Source: Chloroflexi bacterium RBG_13_51_52 (lineage in GTDB: Bacteria > Chloroflexota > Dehalococcoidia > Dehalococcoidales > RBG-16-60-22). Taken from it: a DNA stretch of 8,881 nucleotides. Within the stretch, counting starts at the first letter, position 1. Each line of letters starts with the position of its first letter. The notes beneath the pieces are model-generated. The model was not told where the DNA came from and ran no database searches. It saw nothing but the letters and a program-made list of their open reading frames with translations. Below are positions 5,986-8,881 of this stretch, in pieces. The stretch spans positions 1 to 8,881 of the forward strand of contig MGMT01000012.1 in assembly GCA_001796525.1 (NCBI GenBank). Direction: 5' to 3'. Both the position numbers and the translations under genes were made by a program.

Positions 5986-5991
5986 AGAGGT
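5986..5991 (+). promoter_or_regulatory. Ribosome-binding site that fixes the hisA start
   Basis: AGAGGT at 5986-5991 lies 5 nt before ATA at 5997-5999, normal spacing for an initiation codon. No ATG, GTG or TTG in the hisA frame lies anywhere near it. The first in-frame alternative is GTG at 6075, more than 80 nt downstream. Confidence 0.65.
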
Positions 5992-5996
5992 CTGAA

Positions 5997-6716
5997 ATAG
6001 ATATTATACCTTCCATAGATATACGTGACGGCAGGTGCGTTCGCCTGTATCAGGGCGACTATAACCAGGAGACGGTGTTTTCCGATGACCCTTTTGATGT
6101 CGCCTTAAAATGGCAGTCGATGGGCGCCCCCCGCCTCCATCTCGTTGACCTTGATGGCGCGGCTTCCGGCGAAATCCTTAATCTGGAAATCATCAGGAAT
6201 ATAACCGACGCGATGCTCATCCCGGTCCAGTTGGGCGGTGGCATCCGCAGGATTGATACGATTGAAACGCTGTTAAAAAGCGGTATCGACCGCGTTATCC
6301 TCGGCACGGCTGCCGTTGAAGACCCGGGGCTTATCACCGATGCCTGCCGCCGCTATAGCGACTCTATTATAGTCGGCATTGATGCCCGCAACGGAATGAT
6401 TGCCACGCGCGGCTGGGTAAAGGATACCGGTCTTTCCGCTGTGGAACTGGCGGAGTCTATGGTGAAAATAGGCGTCAGGCGCTTTATCTATACCGATATT
6501 GAACGTGACGGCACTCTTACGGAGCCGAATTTTTCCGCTATATCCGTGTTGATTGATACCCTCGGTTTGCCTGTCATTGCTGCCGGCGGTATCTCTACAC
6601 TGAACCATTTAACGATGTTGAAAAAGCTCGGCGCCGAGGGTGCTATTGTCGGTAAAGCGCTATATACCGGGGATATAAAACTGAAACAGGCGCTTTCGGA
6701 AATCGACCAGCTGTGA
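5997..6716 (+). CDS. hisA: ProFAR isomerase (HisA), apparently starting at AUA
   Basis: HisA isomerises ProFAR to PRFAR in histidine synthesis; it is a half-barrel-duplicated TIM protein. Read from ATA at 5997 it has 239 residues, the usual length, and begins with (M)DIIPSIDIRDGRC. Catalytic Asp8 falls at its canonical position, the second catalytic Asp is residue 129 (GIDARNG), and Thr166 lies in IYTDIERDGT. Phosphate-binding LGGGIR (79-84) and the second-half AAGGIS loop are also present. The in-frame GTG at 6075 would delete the first strand with Asp8, so it cannot give an active enzyme. An in-frame TGA at 5976-5978 rules out a start further up. The ribosome-binding site AGAGGT is 5 nt before the ATA. 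AUA starts are very rare, so an ATG-to-ATA sequencing error or recent mutation is the alternative. hisI follows 31 bp downstream. Confidence 0.9.
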   Translation: MDIIPSIDIRDGRCVRLYQGDYNQETVFSDDPFDVALKWQSMGAPRLHLVDLDGAASGEILNLEIIRNITDAMLIPVQLGGGIRRIDTIETLLKSGIDRVILGTAAVEDPGLITDACRRYSDSIIVGIDARNGMIATRGWVKDTGLSAVELAESMVKIGVRRFIYTDIERDGTLTEPNFSAISVLIDTLGLPVIAAGGISTLNHLTMLKKLGAEGAIVGKALYTGDIKLKQALSEIDQL

Positions 6717-6747
6717 TAAGCTGTATCTGGGTCAAGGGTAAATATCG

Positions 6748-7080
6748 ATGAAAAACGTAATATTCGATGAAAAAGGGCTTGTGCCCGCCATCATTCAGGA
6801 TGCCGCCACCGGCGAGGTGTTAATGCTGGGCTATATGAATGAGGAATCGCTGCGCCGTACCATGAAAAGCAAAGAAGTCTGGTTCTACAGTCGCAGTCGG
6901 CAGGAGCTATGGCACAAAGGGGAGACTTCCGGCAACATCATTAAAGTGAAAAACGTCAAATATAACTGCGAAAATAACTCGCTGCTGGTGACAGCTACGC
7001 CTACTGGACCCGTTTGCCACACCGGCAATAAGACCTGCTTCTACCGGGAATTGACCGGGGACGACCTCAAGGACCGATAG
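6748..7080 (+). CDS. hisI: Phosphoribosyl-AMP cyclohydrolase
   Basis: HisI opens the adenine ring of phosphoribosyl-AMP, the step just before HisA in histidine synthesis. At 110 residues it is the monofunctional form without a fused HisE domain. Motifs are WFYSRSRQELWHKGETSGN (45-63), a metal-site region at 73-77, and GPVCHTGNKTCF (87-98). The zinc cysteines Cys74, Cys90 and Cys97 are all present. The usual DCDxD sequence around the first cysteine is here NCENN, so the three aspartates thought to bind magnesium have become Asn, Glu and Asn. The ATG has an AAGGGT ribosome-binding site 8 nt upstream. The 3' end overlaps the convergent DUF1385 gene by 14 bp. Identity is sure; full activity is likely but less certain. 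Confidence 0.95.
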   Translation: MKNVIFDEKGLVPAIIQDAATGEVLMLGYMNEESLRRTMKSKEVWFYSRSRQELWHKGETSGNIIKVKNVKYNCENNSLLVTATPTGPVCHTGNKTCFYRELTGDDLKDR

Positions 7081-7987
7081 ACGTATCAGGTAAAGCTGCC
7101 TGTGACGTTTCCTCCGCCCGGTCTATCTCCACCGCCTTGTTGAGGGCAGCTATCGCCACTTCCAGTTGTTTATCATCCGGCTCGCCGGTTGTCATCGCCT
7201 GGAGCCATAGTCCCGGAGCCAGGGCTATTTTCATCAACCAGTTCTTGGCATGCCTGGCGCCGAAGTAAATTATCTCGTATCCTATCCCCATGATAACCGG
7301 TAGCAGCACCACCCGCGATAGCAACATCAGCCACAGCGCCTGGCGTCCCACGAAAGTAAATATGATGATGGCTACTATAAATACCAGGAACAGGAAACTG
7401 GTGCCGCAGCGCACGTGGGCTTTGCTGTACGTCTTGATGGCATCAACCTCCATCGGCACGCCTGCCTCGTAAGCGTTGACGGCTTTATGCTCGGCGCCGT
7501 GGTAGGTAAATACCCGTTTGATATCCGGTAAATATGAAATAACTTTAATGTAAGCCAGGAAAATCACCAGCCTTATAACGCCTTCGATGATATGGAAGAC
7601 CAGCGAGTTGGGTATAGCATTATTTATCAGTCCCGTAAGAAAAAGAGGCGCGATAAAAAAGAGGAGCACTGCCATGATTGCGGCGATTGCCATCATGCCC
7701 CAGATGACTTTAGCGGGTATTTTTTCTTCCTCTTCTTCCATGGAGACATTGGCGGAATGCAGCAGGCTTTGAATCCCTATTACCATCGCCTCGATAAGAA
7801 TTACCACACCCCGTATCAGCGGCGTGCGCCGCGCTTTATTCACTGTCGTGGAGGGCAGAGGTTTTACGTTAGTGGTTATTTCACCGCCGGGACGCCGCAC
7901 GGCCGTAACCACGGAAGTCCTCCCCCGTATCATTACCCCTTCGATTACCGCTTGGCCGCCGTAGCTATGCTTTTTTTTCTCTGCCAT
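7067..7987 (-). CDS. DUF1385 (YqhQ-like) integral membrane protein
   Basis: This 306-residue protein carries the signatures of the DUF1385 family: GGQAVIEGVMIRG (10-22), YHGAEHKAVNAYE (162-174, with a His-x-x-Glu-His pattern), HVRCGTSF (191-198) and PGLWLQAMTTGEPDD (258-272). Hydrophobic segments at about 95-117, 132-153, 197-214 and 217-242 indicate an integral membrane protein; an acidic EEEEE run (84-88) precedes the first. The family's function is not established. It follows rpmE, an arrangement I recall as common for this family. Its ATG lies 7 nt after the T-tract of the rpmE terminator and has no visible ribosome-binding site, so how it is expressed is unclear. It is convergent with hisI, overlapping its end by 14 bp. 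Confidence 0.9.
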   Translation of the reverse strand: MAEKKKHSYGGQAVIEGVMIRGRTSVVTAVRRPGGEITTNVKPLPSTTVNKARRTPLIRGVVILIEAMVIGIQSLLHSANVSMEEEEEKIPAKVIWGMMAIAAIMAVLLFFIAPLFLTGLINNAIPNSLVFHIIEGVIRLVIFLAYIKVISYLPDIKRVFTYHGAEHKAVNAYEAGVPMEVDAIKTYSKAHVRCGTSFLFLVFIVAIIIFTFVGRQALWLMLLSRVVLLPVIMGIGYEIIYFGARHAKNWLMKIALAPGLWLQAMTTGEPDDKQLEVAIAALNKAVEIDRAEETSQAALPDTSIGP

Positions 7988-7994
7988 GTTGTCT

Positions 7995-8028
7995 AAACAA
8001 AAAGGAGTCCCGAATTACCGGGGCTCCT
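7995..8028 (-). terminator. Intrinsic terminator between rpmE and the DUF1385 gene
   Basis: A 10-bp stem (8003-8012 with 8019-8028, one G-T pair) closes a 6-nt loop. On the minus strand it is followed by TTTTTGTTT. It should end the rplU-rpmA-rpmE transcript. The TTTTTGTTT tail also follows the pantothenate attenuator hairpin, and the right arm CGGGACTC is shared with the panB terminator. Confidence 0.8.
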
Positions 8029-8052
8029 CCCTTTATGGAATATTTACCTGTT

Positions 8053-8259
8053 TTAGCCTTCAATCTTATAGCGTTTCTTGAACCGCTCGACTCTTCCCGT
8101 GGTATCCATCATGCGGCGCTCGCCGGTAAAGAAGGGGTGGCATTTGCTGCAGAGGTCTACCTTCAATTCTTTTTTCGTGGAACCGGTGGTGAACTTATTT
8201 CCGCAGGAACATATTACCACAGCATCGTTATAAAATTTAGGATGTATCTTCTCTTTCAT
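8053..8259 (-). CDS. rpmE: 50S ribosomal protein L31
   Basis: This small large-subunit protein sits at the subunit interface. The 68 residues begin MKEKIHPKFY and contain the zinc-binding cysteines Cys17, Cys19, Cys37 and Cys40, so it is the zinc-containing (C+) type rather than the zinc-free paralogue. The ending FKKRYKIEG is typical. It starts 5 bp after the rpmA stop (TGA), and I see no ribosome-binding site of its own, so translation is probably coupled to rpmA. A strong terminator follows the gene. Confidence 0.96.
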   Translation of the reverse strand: MKEKIHPKFYNDAVVICSCGNKFTTGSTKKELKVDLCSKCHPFFTGERRMMDTTGRVERFKKRYKIEG

Positions 8260-8264
8260 ATCGT

Positions 8265-8519
8265 TCAGCTAACGTAAACGCTGACCTTTCTCCTGTCGTT
8301 GGTGGTAGGCTCGTATTTCACAATGCCGTCTATCATGGCATAAAGGGTATGGTCTTTGCCCACCCCCACGTTTTCCCCCGCGTGAATGCGCGTGCCGCGC
8401 TGACGCACCAGTATCGTGCCGGCGTTTACCGCCTGCCCGGCAAATCTCTTCACACCGAGCCGCTGGCTCTGGCTGTCCCGACCGTTCCGGCTGGTGGCGG
8501 CCCCTTTTTTATGCGCCAT
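8265..8519 (-). CDS. rpmA: 50S ribosomal protein L27
   Basis: L27 reaches into the peptidyl-transferase centre with its N-terminal tail. The 84-residue product begins MAHKKGAATSRNGRDS and continues with LGVKRF and the conserved VRQRGTRIHAGENVGVGKDHTLYA core. There is no N-terminal extension of the kind cleaved by the Prp protease in Firmicutes, which argues against a typical Firmicute host. The start codon lies inside the 3' end of rplU, an 11-bp overlap, with GGAGA six nucleotides upstream, so the two genes are translationally linked. Confidence 0.97.
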   Translation of the reverse strand: MAHKKGAATSRNGRDSQSQRLGVKRFAGQAVNAGTILVRQRGTRIHAGENVGVGKDHTLYAMIDGIVKYEPTTNDRRKVSVYVS

Positions 8520-8881
8520 CTGCTTTCTCCTCTGTCTTCTTGCGCCGTGTCCTCTTCACCGGCTTTACAACGTCTTCTACTCCGGCAGGGAGTATCCTAT
8601 CGATGTTCAGACTAGTGTAAAGCTGGCGGTGACCTTTCTTGCGGCGATAGCGTACCTTGGCTTTATATTTGAAGACGATTATTTTATCGCCTTTGCCGTT
8701 CTTCTTGACCGTGGCCATTACTCTCGCCCCGTCTACATACGGTTTGCCGAACGTTACGTTGTCGCCGTCGGCAATCAGCAGCACCTTATCCAGTTTAACT
8801 GCACCGCCTTCGTCCGCTGTCAGCCGGTCGATTTCTATCGTCTGGCCCTCGGTTACTTTATATTGTTTACCGTTTGTTTCG
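8509..8881 (-). CDS. rplU: 50S ribosomal protein L21 (start lies outside the window)
   Basis: The frame is open to the right edge of the window. The first visible residues are ETNGKQYKV, the start of the L21 fold, so only about five N-terminal residues are missing, and the GTG at 8782-8784 is internal. 123 residues are visible. The core signature GKGDKIIVFKYKAKVRYRRK, followed by KGHRQLYT, is clear; this loop binds 23S rRNA. The family usually has GGKQY where this protein has NGKQY. A basic then acidic C-terminal tail of about 25 residues (KPVKRTRRKKTEEKADGA at the end) extends past the core. It is the first visible gene of the rplU-rpmA-rpmE unit and overlaps rpmA by 11 bp. Confidence 0.96.
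   Translation of the reverse strand, partial: ETNGKQYKVTEGQTIEIDRLTADEGGAVKLDKVLLIADGDNVTFGKPYVDGARVMATVKKNGKGDKIIVFKYKAKVRYRRKKGHRQLYTSLNIDRILPAGVEDVVKPVKRTRRKKTEEKADGA

Noticed and set aside
6075..6716. hisA started at GTG 6075
   Set aside because: It would remove the first beta-strand and catalytic Asp8, and no ribosome-binding site sits before it.
7592..7996. Plus-strand reading frame of 134 codons opposite the DUF1385 gene
   Set aside because: It is rich in His, Tyr and Arg from reading membrane-helix codons in reverse, and the DUF1385 motifs on the other strand are clear.

Overview
This window looks like ordinary chromosomal, housekeeping DNA from a bacterium of moderate GC. I lean towards Chloroflexota, probably Dehalococcoidia-like. 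The reasons are the gene content (L21-L27-L31 followed by a DUF1385 membrane protein, a monofunctional HisI, a DAHP synthase of the Thermotoga type) and a pantothenate-operon leader RNA of a kind I recall from Chloroflexi, Firmicutes and deltaproteobacteria. The phylum is an inference. I see no transposase, phage gene, CRISPR array, tRNA or rRNA.

Layout. Positions 1-297 (+) hold the C-terminal end of a DUF998-like membrane protein. Positions 385-1401 (+) hold a 338-residue DAHP synthase with its own good sigma-70-type promoter. Positions 1451-4493 (-) form the pantothenate region, transcribed leftwards in the order DUF2520 dehydrogenase, panD, panB, panC. A strong promoter (4653-4681) and a leader of about 150 nt precede it. 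The leader contains a hairpin with exactly two bulged adenines (4563-4592), which matches my memory of the 'pan' RNA motif, and then an intrinsic terminator (4505-4538) just before the first gene. A second terminator and a second promoter lie between panB and panC, so panC can be a separate transcription unit. Positions 4733-5775 (-) encode two small membrane proteins, one with a PH-like domain and one with four predicted membrane segments. Positions 5997-7080 (+) hold hisA and hisI behind an extended -10 promoter. Positions 7067-8881 (-) hold rplU (start outside the window), rpmA, rpmE and a DUF1385 gene, with a terminator between the last two. No stretch of more than 300 bases lacks a gene.

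How it works together. PanB makes ketopantoate, a reductase must make pantoate, PanD makes beta-alanine, and PanC joins pantoate to beta-alanine. No panE/ilvC-type reductase gene is present, and the DUF2520 NAD(P)-binding protein sits exactly where one would be expected. The leader RNA plausibly regulates the set by transcription attenuation. HisI and HisA catalyse consecutive histidine steps, and AroF opens the shikimate pathway.

The two most interesting items are the two-bulged-A leader RNA with a candidate antiterminator/terminator switch, and hisA, which has no ATG, GTG or TTG at its true N-terminus and appears to start at an AUA codon placed directly after a good ribosome-binding site.
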